A DNA stretch of 6,475 nt from Myxococcales bacterium (lineage in GTDB: Bacteria; Myxococcota; Polyangia; Fen-1088): the NCBI GenBank assembly GCA_003159055.1, contig PMLH01000596.1, positions 1 to 6,475 on the forward strand, read 5' to 3'. Positions 1 through 6,475 of this stretch are shown in pieces. How positions within the stretch are numbered: the first letter of the stretch is position 1; the number at the start of each line of letters is the position of its first letter. Both the position numbers and the translations under genes were made by a program. The notes under the pieces were generated by a model, which saw only the letters and a list, made by a program, of their open reading frames with translations, searched no databases and was not told the origin of the DNA.

Positions 1-375
<375 letters not shown>

Positions 376-451
376 GTCACGCAGTCCGCCATGGCATAGC
401 ACGCTTGGGCGCTTTTTGCGGTATCTTCATGGTCAAATGCTGGCCAGAGTA
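376..451. promoter_or_regulatory. Divergent intergenic gap, presumed promoters for both flanking genes
   Basis: This short gap separates the minus-strand M16 peptidase start from the plus-strand VWA gene start, so promoters for both genes should lie here or just inside the coding ends. A TTGACC hexamer on the minus strand (436 to 431) resembles a -35 box, but no matching -10 element sits 16-18 nt downstream. No convincing promoter, operator or hairpin was found for either direction. The call is positional only. Confidence 0.3.
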
Positions 452-1609
452 ATGTTGATTGGGATCCCCACGCGACTAGCCATGGTAGCCGTCCTCGCAG
501 TGTCAACCGGGTGCGAGGGAAGGTCGGCCTTGCGTCTGTTCCCCGACGGCGGCCCCGCGAACACCACGCGGGACGCGGGAACCATGGTCTCGGCCGCGCA
601 GTGCCCGGCTGGAACTGTGCCGCGGGTGGTTGAACTGGACACGCCGGTGAAGTTGGACCTGCTTTTCATGATCGATAATTCGCGCTCTATGCAGGAAGAA
701 CAGGCGAACCTGGCCCGGAATTTCCCGCGCCTCATCGACGAGCTGAAGAATCTGCCCACGGGCTTTCCGGACCTTCACCTCGGTGTGGTTTCGTCCGACC
801 TGGGGGCAGGCTCAGCCATAGCTGCTTGTGCAAAGGCACTCGGGGATGGGGCAGCGCTGCAAGTTCGCAGTGGCTGCGGGCTGGATCCGAAAAATGGACG
901 CTACCTGATCTCACGGGACGGCGGCAGCAGCAATTTCGACGGTGACATCGCGGACGTGTTCGCCTGCTTGGCCGAACTTGGAACCAGCGGCTGCGGATAC
1001 GAGCACCAGCTGCAGTCGGTGCGGATGGCGCTGTCTGGGTTCGTCACCGACAACGCCGGCTTCTTGCGTCCCGACGCTCACCTGGCGGTGGTGTATATCA
1101 CCGACGAGGACGACTGCTCCGCGCCTGCCGACACGACCCTCTTCAACGAGAATAGCCCGGGGCAGGACTCCAGCCTACGCTGCTCGCTGTACGGCCACGT
1201 TTGCGATGGTGCACAAGTGCCAGCCTCGGTCTTTTCCACACCGCTCGATCACTGCGGCGCTTCCCCAAATGGCGGCGGGAAGCTGATTCCCGTCCAGACG
1301 TTCGTGGACGAAATGAAGACATTGCGCACGCAGAGTGTGACCGTGTCGGTGATCGGTGGCTGGCCAAGCGACTCCACGAATGCGAGGTACGCGGTTGGGT
1401 ATGACTTGAGCTCGAGCGATCCAGATCTGCTGGCCGAGATTCCGATTTGCTCATCTGCGAACGGCAAAGCCGCTGTCGGGCTGCGCTTGAAGCAATTCGT
1501 GGATGCGTTCGGTCCCGCCGGAAGAATACTCAGCATCTGCCAAGACGACTTCAGCAACGCCATGGCGCAGATCGGCCAGCTCATCAACACGACGGTCGAG
1601 TGTCAGTAG
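452..1609 (+). CDS. VWA-like secreted lipoprotein, cysteine-rich
   Basis: This gene encodes 385 aa of a von Willebrand factor A-like protein, presumably an extracytoplasmic lipoprotein. The leader ends in AVLAVSTGC, so Cys21 is the likely lipidation site, although Ser at -3 makes the lipobox weak. A low-complexity linker follows (about 25-60). The VWA core then begins with LDLLFMIDNSRSM, where D75, S77 and S79 give the DxSxS metal-binding (MIDAS) motif. A second conserved strand, LAVVYITDEDDC (211-222), supplies the acidic loop. Twelve cysteines besides Cys21 lie between 51 and 384, an even number consistent with disulfides outside the cytoplasm. Proteins of this layout are frequent in Myxococcota; VWA domains usually bind protein partners through a metal, and no partner can be named here. 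The start is uncertain: in-frame ATGs at 437 and 482 are alternatives, and none has a good ribosome binding site. The open frame continues back to 248, but that stretch is antisense to the peptidase gene. The 3' end overlaps the acyltransferase gene tail-to-tail. Confidence 0.85.
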   Translation: MLIGIPTRLAMVAVLAVSTGCEGRSALRLFPDGGPANTTRDAGTMVSAAQCPAGTVPRVVELDTPVKLDLLFMIDNSRSMQEEQANLARNFPRLIDELKNLPTGFPDLHLGVVSSDLGAGSAIAACAKALGDGAALQVRSGCGLDPKNGRYLISRDGGSSNFDGDIADVFACLAELGTSGCGYEHQLQSVRMALSGFVTDNAGFLRPDAHLAVVYITDEDDCSAPADTTLFNENSPGQDSSLRCSLYGHVCDGAQVPASVFSTPLDHCGASPNGGGKLIPVQTFVDEMKTLRTQSVTVSVIGGWPSDSTNARYAVGYDLSSSDPDLLAEIPICSSANGKAAVGLRLKQFVDAFGPAGRILSICQDDFSNAMAQIGQLINTTVECQ

Positions 1610-2342
1610 CGGAGCCCTGGGCGAGCAGGCTGTGGACCCGCAGGGTCAGCTCGCGGGTGGTGGCGTCGGCGGCTTCGACGGCGCCGATGCAGGCGAGGGC
1701 TCGCACCTCGACCGGTCGTACCGGGGCCAGGTTGAAGGTCAGCTGGCCAGGCGGAAAGACCCGGTCGGTACCGGCGACCTTCAGCACGAGGATGGGTGCG
1801 CCCAGGTGCTTGGCCAAATAGAAGGCGCCCTTCTTGAACGGCGCAAGCTTGCCGTCGCGGCTGCGCGTCCCCTCGGGGAAGACCAGAAGATTGCCGCCGG
1901 AGCGCAGATGCCGCGCCACCCTGTCGATCCACGGCTGACCCTCGGCGAACAGATGCGGTCCGAGGAAGCCCGCGCCGCGCAGAAGCCACCCGAAAATGGG
2001 GACGCGGAAGAAGTCCGGGCGCACGATGGTGATGACCCCCGGAAGCAGGGAGACAAGGAGCAGGGGATCGAGAAAGGACACGTGGTTGCACACCACAACG
2101 CTGCCCGAGGTTTGCCGTAGTTGGGCGCGCCCAGGCACGTCGATGCGCAGACCACGGATGAGGAGACGCGCAACCGCGAAGAAGGCGCCGGCGTAGTTAC
2201 CAAGCGCCCACGCGACGCCGCGTCGACGGCGCAGCAGACCTGCCACAAGGAAGACCAGCCAGTAGCCCGCCACGAAAGCGCCAAGCCAACAGACCCACAA
2301 AAGGCCCGTGCCCAAGACACCAAGAACCTTCGACGGCTTCAT
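1584..2342 (-). CDS. PlsC-type lysophospholipid/1-acyl-glycerol-phosphate acyltransferase
   Basis: This is a 252-aa LPLAT-family enzyme that moves an acyl group from acyl-CoA or acyl-ACP to a hydroxyl of a lipid acceptor at the inner membrane. The hydrophobic N-terminus (about 7-37) would anchor it. The catalytic HX4D motif is N86-H87-V-S-F-L-D92, and the acceptor-binding motif is FPEGTRSRDG (155-164). The later block APILVLKVAG (182-191) is also typical of the family. The length matches PlsC-like proteins (about 230-260 aa). The ATG is chosen because it overlaps the upstream deacetylase stop as ATGA, indicating translational coupling; a longer open frame reaching 2573 adds an arginine/proline-rich stretch that is only antisense shadow. 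It is the last visible gene of the lipid operon. Given its partners it may acylate a specialised acceptor rather than make bulk phosphatidate; this is inference. The C-terminal nine residues are encoded opposite the VWA gene. Confidence 0.92.
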   Translation of the reverse strand: MKPSKVLGVLGTGLLWVCWLGAFVAGYWLVFLVAGLLRRRRGVAWALGNYAGAFFAVARLLIRGLRIDVPGRAQLRQTSGSVVVCNHVSFLDPLLLVSLLPGVITIVRPDFFRVPIFGWLLRGAGFLGPHLFAEGQPWIDRVARHLRSGGNLLVFPEGTRSRDGKLAPFKKGAFYLAKHLGAPILVLKVAGTDRVFPPGQLTFNLAPVRPVEVRALACIGAVEAADATTRELTLRVHSLLAQGSATDTRPSC

Positions 2343-3136
2343 GTGCTGGCATCTGTCGACAGGGCCTGGGAGACCGTCACGCAGGCAAGTCCCCGACGGC
2401 TGATTTCTGCGAGGATTTCCGGGAGGGCGGCAACGCCAGCGGGTTCGTGTTCCTCGCGCTCGGAGGCGTCGTGGAGGAGGATGATGGATCCTGGGGCCAA
2501 CCGGGCGACCACGCGGCGGAGAACCTTGGCGGCGATCGCGCCAGCCAGGCCATCGCGGGCGCGGACGTTCCATCCGACCAGTGTCAATCCAAGTCGCCGC
2601 GCAGCCACGGCAGTTCGCGGGCTGACGTGTCCTAGGGGCGGTCGGAACAGCTGCGGCCGGTTCCCAGTCACGGACCTGATGATGGATTGCGCGCGGGCAA
2701 GCTCAGCCTCGATTCGGCTGGGATGACGGATCGAGAGGAGCCGGTCGTGCTCCAGCCCGTGTAGCCCGATCTCATGTCCAGCGGCGTGAATCGACCGCAG
2801 GATTTCCGGGTTGTTTTGCGCCTTGGCCCCGAGAACGAAGAAGGTAGCGCGTGCGTTGCGCCGAGCGAGCTCGGCCAGGACTCTGGGCGTGGAGAGCGGG
2901 CTTGGCCCGTCGTCGAAGGTGAGCGCCACTTCCGGGCGGCGGCTGACCGCGCGACAGACGATGGGCGCAAACATGGCAAGGCGGGGGGTCATCACGCCAG
3001 CCGAAACGATGGCCAAATACAGCGACAGGGCGAGGGCGATGGGCCAGACCATCGAGGTGGATGAAAGAACCTGTCCGAGGGCGAGGACGCACAGGGCGGC
3101 GCTGCTCGAAAGAAGGAGAATTCTCCCCACCGACAT
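2339..3136 (-). CDS. Membrane-anchored NodB-type polysaccharide deacetylase (carbohydrate esterase 4 family)
   Basis: This 265-aa enzyme has a NodB homology domain behind a hydrophobic N-terminus with two likely membrane segments (about 5-22 and 29-49). CE4 enzymes use a divalent metal to remove N- or O-acetyl (or formyl) groups from sugars. All expected motifs are visible: TFDDGPS (73-79) with catalytic D75 and metal-binding D76; H126-G-L-E-H130 supplying the metal histidines; R165-P-P-L-G169; the GWNVRARDG strand (188-196); and LLHDA (220-224) with the catalytic-base partner H222. It starts 3 nt after the radical SAM stop with a weak GGTG ribosome binding site about 6 nt upstream, and its TGA overlaps the acyltransferase ATG. 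Known relatives act on chitin oligomers, peptidoglycan, or lipid-linked sugars (ArnD-like). The setting in a lipid operon favours a glycolipid or lipid-linked sugar, but that is inference and the substrate is not readable from the sequence. Confidence 0.92.
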   Translation of the reverse strand: MSVGRILLLSSSAALCVLALGQVLSSTSMVWPIALALSLYLAIVSAGVMTPRLAMFAPIVCRAVSRRPEVALTFDDGPSPLSTPRVLAELARRNARATFFVLGAKAQNNPEILRSIHAAGHEIGLHGLEHDRLLSIRHPSRIEAELARAQSIIRSVTGNRPQLFRPPLGHVSPRTAVAARRLGLTLVGWNVRARDGLAGAIAAKVLRRVVARLAPGSIILLHDASEREEHEPAGVAALPEILAEISRRGLACVTVSQALSTDAST

Positions 3137-3139
3137 GGG

Positions 3140-4486
3140 CTACACCGTGACCAGTCGATCCCACAGGGGGCCGATGTGACCGCGCTGGTACATGCGTTTG
3201 ATGACGGCAGCCATGTCGGCATCGCCCGAGCCGATCACCCAGTGCCGCCGTCCGCGCGCCCGCGCGGTGACCATCCTGCTGATGGTTTCGACGCCGATTG
3301 CGTCCGGGGCGTAGAACCGCGGTGCAAGCAGGTCGTCGTTCGCATCGACTTGGCCTTCGCGGACTGCGGAGGCGTGGACGGTGGTTCCAGGATAGATGCG
3401 CACGCCGCAGAACAGGAAAAGGGCGGCGTCGTTGAGCTGGTCGCATCGGTCGAGGGTTTCTTGCACCGTCGCCTCGGATTCGCCGGGGCCGCCTAGCATG
3501 ATGTAGTGGGCGACGTGGATTCCAGCCGCGCGCGCCTCGGCGTGCGCCGCCAGCGCATGCTCGACGGTGAACGGCTTGCGGTAGCGTTTGAGCATCGCGG
3601 GTGAGAGGCTCTCCGTGCCGAATTCCGCGTGGGTCAGACCGGCGTCGCGCAAGCGGCGGTAGTAGTCGCGCGGCGGTCTGAGCGGAGCGAAGAATGCACC
3701 CCACGGCACCATGATGGGGTTTCGCTTCAAGGCGTCCGCGAGCGCAAGGTTGTGGCGTACGTGGCTGTTGAAGACCGCGTCGGTCACGAAGAGAAACTTC
3801 GCCCCTGCCGCGACCAAGGCTTGCCATTCACGCGCGACACTGTCCGGATCGAACAGCCGCAGCTTGCGTCCTTCGATGCCCGGGTACGTGCAGTAGCTGC
3901 AAAGGTAGGGGCAGCCGCGCTTGGTCTGCACGTTCAGCATGCCGCCCCAGCCGAGGTAGTGAGCGACAGTCTCCGGCGAAGTGACCACGCGCAGGTGCGA
4001 GCCCGTCCACGGCGCGGGGGGCTCGGCCCACCTGCCGCCGACCAGCAGGCCGGGAACTGATACGGTCTTCCCCTCCACCAAGCCATCGAGGAATTCGCAC
4101 AGCCGCTCGCCTTCACCGGCGACGCCGTAGTCGGCGCCCAGGCGGTTCATCAGCACTTGCGGAAAGATGCTGAAACCCGGACCGCCCAGGACCAGGCGGG
4201 CCGTGCTGTTTTGCCGAAGCAGCGCCACGATCCGTTCGAGATCGGGAATGAACCCTTCCGGATTCGACGTCTCACCACTGTCGACGTTGCGGATCGATAG
4301 ACCAACGACCTCGGGCTGATAGTCGCGGCACACGGCGAGCAACGCGGCTTCCGCACCGTCGCATGCCAGGTCCAACACTCGTACCGCATGCCGGTCGCGC
4401 AACGCTGTGGCCACATAGTCGACCCCGATGGGATACACCGGGAACGGCGTTAGCATGCGATTGGTGGCGACCAGCAGGACTCTCAC
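3140..4486 (-). CDS. B12-binding radical SAM protein, probable lipid modification enzyme
   Basis: This gene encodes about 448 aa with a cobalamin-binding-like N-terminal domain (about 1-135) and a radical SAM core (about 180-400). The Rossmann-like N-terminus shows LVLGGPGFSIFP (99-110), the usual GGP turn of B12-binding domains; the DxHxxG base-off histidine motif is not present, as in many class B methylases. The [4Fe-4S] motif CxxxCxxC is R-G-C192-PYL-C196-SY-C199. Further core motifs are FVTDAVFN (233-240), AEFGTESLSPAML (287-299) and MLGGPGESEATV (330-341). Such enzymes cleave S-adenosylmethionine to form a radical and often methylate or rearrange unactivated carbons. From memory, close relatives are annotated as lipid-biosynthesis B12/radical SAM proteins, which fits the operon. 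The start is taken as the GTG at 4486: it gives a GTGA overlap with the preceding stop and has GAGGG 7 nt upstream. The upstream GTG at 4492 would sit only 1 nt from that site. The exact reaction and substrate are unknown. Confidence 0.92.
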   Translation of the reverse strand: MRVLLVATNRMLTPFPVYPIGVDYVATALRDRHAVRVLDLACDGAEAALLAVCRDYQPEVVGLSIRNVDSGETSNPEGFIPDLERIVALLRQNSTARLVLGGPGFSIFPQVLMNRLGADYGVAGEGERLCEFLDGLVEGKTVSVPGLLVGGRWAEPPAPWTGSHLRVVTSPETVAHYLGWGGMLNVQTKRGCPYLCSYCTYPGIEGRKLRLFDPDSVAREWQALVAAGAKFLFVTDAVFNSHVRHNLALADALKRNPIMVPWGAFFAPLRPPRDYYRRLRDAGLTHAEFGTESLSPAMLKRYRKPFTVEHALAAHAEARAAGIHVAHYIMLGGPGESEATVQETLDRCDQLNDAALFLFCGVRIYPGTTVHASAVREGQVDANDDLLAPRFYAPDAIGVETISRMVTARARGRRHWVIGSGDADMAAVIKRMYQRGHIGPLWDRLVTV

Positions 4487-5949
4487 GTGCACGCCCTCGC
4501 TTGCTGGCGACTTCTGGCCAGAAGCTCGCTGACGGCTTGCCGGCCGGCTATGGCCGAGGCGACCCGCTGCACGCCCATGGTGACGCCGAGAAGCCCCGGT
4601 GCCATGGCGTTCTGTCCGACCAAGAACAATCGGCCGAGCGGCGGGCGCGACAACACCAGATAGTCGAGCCCGTCACGAATCGAATGCTTGACACCGTAGG
4701 TGCCACCTTGGCGTGCGGCCACCCAATCGCGCATGCTCAGTGGCGTCCAAGCGTCGACGATTCGCGGCACGTGCAGTGGGCCCGTGGCGGCGGACAGCTC
4801 AGACAGCATCTGTTCCGCGCGGCGCATTTTCTCCGCGCGATAGTCGAGGCCACGACGCCCGGTTTGGGTGTGGTGCCACTTGGCCCAATCCTGGTAGGGA
4901 CTTTCCGTCAAGGCAATGAGGCGTGTGGTGCCGGGCTGGCCGGAGGAACGAAATTGGCCGTAGACGCCTTCCAGGCTTTGGCGAGGGGTGCCGCGCACGC
5001 GATAGACGTTGAAATCCTGGGCCGGGTGAAATTTCTCGTCGAGGAGCGCCACCGCGCACAGCATTCCGGAGGTTTCTTCCAGCTTGCCGATGTCAGCGCG
5101 GTAGCTTTCCGGCAGGGCTTCCCGCGGAAGCAGATCGACCATGTGCTTCGGGTGTATTGCAGCGATTGCCACGTCGGCCTCCACCCGGAAGCCCGATTCC
5201 AGACGCACGCCGCTGGCGCCTTGCGTGCCAACGTCGATAGCGGCAACGCCATCGCCTGCGATCAGATTCACGCCTGCAGCGACCGCGGCGTTGGCGAGAG
5301 CGTTCGCCATCTCGGATCCCGTGCATCCCAACTCCCATGCCGACATGAGCAGCGATGCCGTCGCCATCAGTAGAAACGCGGCTGGGCAGACCGACAGATT
5401 CACGCCGAGGAGGAAACCCTGCAGTGCGAGAAAATCCATCAGTCGTTCCGGCAATCCGTTTTCCGTCAGAACGTCGAGCGCCGTGCGTGTGATGGGAAGC
5501 GCCGGCGGCGTCGTGGCGGCGGTGTCGGTCCGCAGACTTGCCATCGCACTTCGGCAGACGTGCATGACGAAAGCCACTGCGTCGGGGGCGTCCCTGAATC
5601 GCTTGCCGAGCGCGGTTGCGAGTTTCTCCGCCGTGTCCGGAAGGTCGAAAACATCGTCGTCGAGGATGAAGCGGTCGATGATGCCGCTTTGTCCAAGGCG
5701 GCGCAGCTTGAGGGCCCGTCGGATGCCAAGCAGATCGATGAAGTCGCCGAGCAGCTCGCCAGGTGCGGCAGAGCCGAAGTAGTGAACCCCAACCGGGCAA
5801 TCGACGCCTTCGCGGGCGTAGCTACGCAAGCAGCCGCCGGGCTGGGCGGCGCTTTCCACCAAGGTGACCTTGCGCCCCAAGCGAGCGAGCAGGATGGCGG
5901 TGGATAAGCCGCCGAAGCCGGCGCCGATGATGACGACATCACTTTTCAT
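4483..5949 (-). CDS. FAD-dependent phytoene desaturase/retinol saturase-type oxidoreductase
   Basis: This is a 488-aa flavoprotein of the CrtI/RetSat amine-oxidase-like superfamily, whose members desaturate, saturate or isomerise polyene chains. The N-terminus VVIIGAGFGGLSTAILLARLG carries the dinucleotide motif G9-x-G11-x-x-G14, with E32 at the strand end for the ADP ribose and P37-G38-G39 following. The second FAD segment is LFLVGQNAMAPGLLGVTMG (441-459). Its GQ...GLLG form looks more like the retinol saturase (all-trans-retinol 13,14-reductase) branch than the usual CrtI form with PG-G-G. The length is normal (about 490-510 aa). The ATG has GAGG 7 nt upstream and overlaps the preceding stop as ATGA; its own TGA overlaps the radical SAM GTG. 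No carotenoid genes such as crtB or crtE are visible, so a carotenoid role is not supported. Between a ketosynthase-like protein and a B12 radical SAM enzyme, an unsaturated acyl chain is the more likely substrate (inference). Confidence 0.9.
   Translation of the reverse strand: MKSDVVIIGAGFGGLSTAILLARLGRKVTLVESAAQPGGCLRSYAREGVDCPVGVHYFGSAAPGELLGDFIDLLGIRRALKLRRLGQSGIIDRFILDDDVFDLPDTAEKLATALGKRFRDAPDAVAFVMHVCRSAMASLRTDTAATTPPALPITRTALDVLTENGLPERLMDFLALQGFLLGVNLSVCPAAFLLMATASLLMSAWELGCTGSEMANALANAAVAAGVNLIAGDGVAAIDVGTQGASGVRLESGFRVEADVAIAAIHPKHMVDLLPREALPESYRADIGKLEETSGMLCAVALLDEKFHPAQDFNVYRVRGTPRQSLEGVYGQFRSSGQPGTTRLIALTESPYQDWAKWHHTQTGRRGLDYRAEKMRRAEQMLSELSAATGPLHVPRIVDAWTPLSMRDWVAARQGGTYGVKHSIRDGLDYLVLSRPPLGRLFLVGQNAMAPGLLGVTMGVQRVASAIAGRQAVSELLARSRQQARACT
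4494..4498 (-). promoter_or_regulatory. Ribosome binding site GAGGG deciding the radical SAM start
   Basis: On the minus strand GAGGG is followed by seven nucleotides and then the GTG at 4486. The spacing is ideal for that start and far too short for the GTG at 4492. The site lies inside the last codons of the FAD oxidoreductase gene, consistent with coupled translation. Confidence 0.6.
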
Positions 5950-6475
5950 GCGAAGACCTCGAGGGCGGTCGACCTTCGCCCAAGCTGCAGCAACAAGACT
6001 CGTCTGCGCGGCAGCGCCACCTGCGTGTTGGCGAATCGCAGCGCCCCCGCGAGCACGGCCTGCGCGACCACGGCTGTGGCGGTCGCACTGACGCTCGCGT
6101 GTTGCCCGAGACAGTCACGGTAGGGGAGGATGGGGCAATTCGGGAGTCTCGCCGCCAGCTCGGAAACCAGCGCGTGCGCCTGCTCGACGGTCGCCGCCGG
6201 AATTCCAAGCGCGACGGCGTCGAAGCGGTCGGCAAGAGCCGGGATGCCGCCCAGGAGCGGAGAGAGAGAAGTCTCGCTGCCGGCTTCCCCAAGCCAGCGC
6301 ACGCGCGCACCGGCAGCGCCGTCGTCGGGCACCAGCACGAACGCCGCGCCGCCGTCGCACGGGGTCTTTGCGGCGGCGGGATCGAGAAGCGGCGACAGCT
6401 TGGCCTCGAACGCCTCGGCCGCCAGGACGAGGGCATTGCGGGCGCCGGCAGCGATGCCGAGCGACGCAGACAGGA
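5946..6475 (-). CDS. Beta-ketoacyl synthase-like protein (possibly chain-length-factor type), C-terminal part
   Basis: The last about 175 codons of a ketosynthase-fold protein are present; its N-terminal part, including the position of the nucleophilic cysteine, lies off the right edge. The first complete codon begins at 6473. The fragment has the thiolase-fold landmarks in order: a segment like the post-cysteine region (GARNALVLAAEAFEAKLSPLL), then CDGGAAFVLVP in place of the common GEGAAxLVLE, then ALGIPAATVEQAHAL where active synthases have HGTGT...D...E, then RDCLGQHASVSATA where they have KSxxGHxxGAAG. Both catalytic histidines therefore appear replaced (Leu and, by the best alignment, Gln), and the lysine by Arg. 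This suggests a non-condensing partner such as a chain length factor, or a diverged synthase. An adjacent His could act instead if the alignment shifts by one. The TGA overlaps the FAD enzyme start as ATGA, and it is the first visible gene of the operon. The fold call is fairly good; loss of activity is inference from an eye alignment. Confidence 0.75.
   Translation of the reverse strand, partial: LSASLGIAAGARNALVLAAEAFEAKLSPLLDPAAAKTPCDGGAAFVLVPDDGAAGARVRWLGEAGSETSLSPLLGGIPALADRFDAVALGIPAATVEQAHALVSELAARLPNCPILPYRDCLGQHASVSATATAVVAQAVLAGALRFANTQVALPRRRVLLLQLGRRSTALEVFA
5957..5960 (-). promoter_or_regulatory. Ribosome binding site GAGG of the FAD oxidoreductase
   Basis: GAGG on the minus strand lies 7 nt before the ATG at 5949, within the end of the upstream ketosynthase-like gene. 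It supports that start together with the ATGA overlap. Confidence 0.55.

Noticed and set aside
392..410. Possible sigma-54-like TGGCA...TTG element on the plus strand
   Set aside because: The spacing between the GG and the downstream element is wrong by two bases, and the GC dinucleotide is not in place.
431..436. TTGACC resembling a -35 box on the minus strand upstream of the peptidase
   Set aside because: No -10-like hexamer lies 16-18 nt downstream, so it is not enough to call a promoter.
2343..2573. N-terminal extension of the acyltransferase frame
   Set aside because: It is rich in Arg and Pro, lies over the NodB domain coding sequence in another frame, and destroys the ATGA junction. 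The membrane-anchored start at 2342 fits the family.
2772..3827. Long minus-strand open frame of 351 codons
   Set aside because: It is strongly Arg/Pro-rich with no family motifs and crosses the radical SAM and deacetylase genes in a shifted frame. It is a GC-rich shadow frame.
4363..5373. Long plus-strand open frame of 336 codons
   Set aside because: It is antisense to the FAD enzyme and the start of the radical SAM gene, both of which carry clear motifs, and has no recognisable domain of its own.
5939..6436. Alternative minus-strand open frame over the ketosynthase-like region
   Set aside because: Its product is Arg/Ser/Pro-rich and motif-free. The frame ending at 5946 has the ketosynthase landmarks and the ATGA junction.

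Overview
This is a GC-rich, densely packed bacterial window. The organism is most likely a myxobacterium or another member of the Myxococcota. That inference rests on base composition and on a secreted, cysteine-rich von Willebrand factor A-type lipoprotein of a kind common in that group. No rRNA, tRNA or other marker is present to confirm it.

Left part (1-1609): two genes point away from each other across a gap of about 76 bp. On the minus strand is the N-terminal part of an M16 (insulinase-type) zinc peptidase that looks like a lipoprotein; its remainder lies off the left edge. On the plus strand is a complete VWA-like lipoprotein. Both are probably envelope proteins and have no visible link to the rest of the window.

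Right part (1584-6475): five minus-strand genes, read from right to left, form one very tight operon. In transcription order they are: a beta-ketoacyl synthase-like protein (its N-terminal part lies off the right edge), an FAD-dependent phytoene desaturase/retinol saturase-type oxidoreductase, a B12-binding radical SAM enzyme, a membrane-anchored NodB-type deacetylase, and a PlsC-type 1-acyl-glycerol-phosphate acyltransferase. The junctions are ATGA, GTGA, a 3-nt gap and ATGA, so translation is probably coupled throughout. The last operon gene runs tail-to-tail into the VWA gene and overlaps it by 26 bp.

Inferred joint role: a specialised lipid pathway. The synthase-like protein would help build an acyl chain, the FAD enzyme would change its unsaturation, and the radical SAM enzyme would methylate, cyclise or otherwise rearrange an unreactive carbon. 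The acyltransferase would move the chain onto a glycerol or sugar acceptor, and the deacetylase would trim an N-acetyl sugar or head group. Two features make this more than an ordinary fatty-acid locus. The synthase-like protein appears to lack both active-site histidines, as chain-length-factor partners do. The combination of a RetSat-like enzyme with a B12 radical SAM enzyme also recalls loci proposed for unusual (for example ladderane-like) lipids. The product cannot be read from the sequence.
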